Below are positions 6,707-7,236 of a stretch of DNA of 7,236 nucleotides, in pieces. The translations under genes were made by a program, and so were the position numbers. Numbering within the stretch: the stretch's first letter is position 1; each line of letters starts with the position of its first letter. This DNA is from Desulfobacteraceae bacterium. GTDB taxonomy: Bacteria > Desulfobacterota > Desulfobulbia > Desulfobulbales > Desulfobulbaceae. Below the pieces are notes generated by a model that was not told where the DNA came from, searched no databases, and saw nothing but the letters and a program-made list of their open reading frames with translations. Where the stretch lies: positions 1 to 7,236 of the forward strand of contig JALHJD010000147.1 in the NCBI GenBank assembly GCA_022837185.1, in the 5' to 3' direction.

Positions 6707-6749
6707 CCTCCCCGGCGCGGCGTCATTCCTCCGCGCCCGGCCGGGGAGG
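6707..6749. terminator. GC-rich hairpin between convergent rmlC and cytochrome genes, candidate bidirectional terminator
   Basis: CCTCCCCGG (6707-6715) pairs with CCGGGGAGG (6741-6749), nine perfect pairs, continued inward by CGCGG/CCGCG (6716-6720/6731-6735) across a 5-base bulge, closing on a 10-base loop. It starts about 70 bases after the rmlC stop and lies 1 base from the cytochrome stop codon on the other strand. There is no U-tract on either side, so a transcript-protecting or Rho-assisted role is as likely as intrinsic termination. Confidence 0.5.
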
Positions 6750-6750
6750 T

Positions 6751-7236
6751 TCAATCCTTGGTGGTATGGCAGGCAAAGCAGCCGCTGGGCGAGGTGGTGC
6801 CGCCGCCGGCAACCATGGTGGTGTAGTCCCACCTGAGCATGTCGTCATAGGGACCGGCGTGGGAATAGTGGCAGGAGAGGCACATCACCGCGTCGGCGCC
6901 GGGGCTGACCACGCTGCTCGGCCCGCTGAGGCCGCCAACCGACGTCCGGGCGACGGGCGAATCGAGGTCATAGACGGTGTAGTCCAGGTATTCATCCCGG
7001 CTGGGGATGGTCAGGTCGGTGGGATGGCGGATGAACGGGGCGATTTCATCCACGCCTATGCCGCTGTCAGATGCAGTTCCCAGGGTATGAAAGTTGCCGT
7101 GACAGGTGGCGCAGTACTGGCTGATGGTGCCGTCCGGCGGCCGGACATCGTTGTTTGGCCCGGAATGGCAGGAGGTCAGACCGCCGCCGCAGCCCAACTG
7201 AACCGGGGCAGCCAGGGCGAAGTATTCGTTATGGTC
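6751..7236 (-). CDS. Multiheme c-type cytochrome, C-terminal 161 residues; N-terminus beyond the right edge
   Basis: The frame is open to the window edge, so the true start lies outside; the in-frame TTG at 7197 should not be taken as the start. Counting from the edge, canonical heme-binding CxxCH motifs are CATCH (42-46), CLSCH (119-123) and CFACH (143-147). A fourth, non-canonical C-x6-CH (CGGGLTSCH, 16-24) may also carry heme. CATCHGNFH and CLSCHYSH place a second histidine 3-4 residues after each motif, and FIRHP adds another; these are likely distal ligands for bis-His hemes. CLSCHYSHAGPYDDMLRWDY and the terminal GCFACHTTKD resemble the doubled-CxxCH, OmcS/OmcE-like cytochromes of Geobacter and relatives, which are exported and carry electrons in the periplasm or outside the cell. 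Total heme number, signal peptide and exact family cannot be determined from this fragment. It is convergent with rmlC and unlikely to share its function. Confidence 0.88.
   Translation of the reverse strand, partial: DHNEYFALAAPVQLGCGGGLTSCHSGPNNDVRPPDGTISQYCATCHGNFHTLGTASDSGIGVDEIAPFIRHPTDLTIPSRDEYLDYTVYDLDSPVARTSVGGLSGPSSVVSPGADAVMCLSCHYSHAGPYDDMLRWDYTTMVAGGGTTSPSGCFACHTTKD

Noticed and set aside
6697..6715. Alternative small hairpin CCGGGG/CCCCGG as the rmlC terminator
   Set aside because: Six pairs only, no U-run, and it competes with the much longer stem at 6707-6749.
6751..7197. Treating the cytochrome fragment as a complete 148-residue protein starting at TTG 7197
   Set aside because: The same frame remains open to the window edge with typical cytochrome residues (NEYFALAAPVQ) upstream, and the short form would lack the signal peptide needed for heme attachment.

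Overview
The window looks like chromosomal core sequence from a GC-rich anaerobic or respiratory bacterium. Desulfobacterota (Desulfuromonadales or Desulfobulbales type) is the best guess. The reasons are a large multiheme c-type cytochrome of the kind abundant in Geobacter and relatives, an NtrY/NtrX-type sigma-54 two-component pair, and a zinc-type HemB. This placement is an inference from gene content; no rRNA or other marker is present.

Layout. The left two thirds (1-4664) is a leftward, tightly packed gene set, read in transcription order: a secreted DUF4390 protein, an NtrY-like four-TM histidine kinase, an NtrX-like sigma-54 activator, and hemB (porphobilinogen synthase), which runs off the left edge. 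The DUF4390, kinase and hemB genes sit within a few bases of their neighbours; only the kinase-regulator gap (69 bases) is larger. Positions 4665-4993 form a divergent intergenic region. It holds a near-consensus sigma-70 promoter firing right, a weaker promoter candidate firing left, and a structured leader that includes a perfect 30-base palindrome. The right part (4994-6636) is a two-gene rightward operon, rmlB-rmlC (dTDP-glucose 4,6-dehydratase and dTDP-4-keto-6-deoxyglucose 3,5-epimerase), with ATGA stop/start overlap. After a short spacer with a strong GC hairpin, the 3' end of a leftward multiheme cytochrome gene occupies 6751-7236 and continues past the right edge.

How they fit together. 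RmlB and RmlC supply two consecutive steps toward dTDP-L-rhamnose for surface polysaccharide; rmlA and rmlD are not in the window. NtrY and NtrX should form a phosphorelay controlling sigma-54 promoters. Their linkage to hemB, and the presence of a multiheme cytochrome gene a few kilobases away, make a redox or heme-related signal a reasonable hypothesis, but nothing in the sequence proves it.

I do not see a clearly novel system, mobile element, CRISPR array or RNA gene. The most unusual items are the 30-base palindrome in the rmlB leader, the hemB-NtrYX linkage, and a possible non-canonical C-x6-CH heme site in the cytochrome. Very long open frames antisense to ntrX, ntrY and rmlB are explained by codon avoidance and are not annotated.
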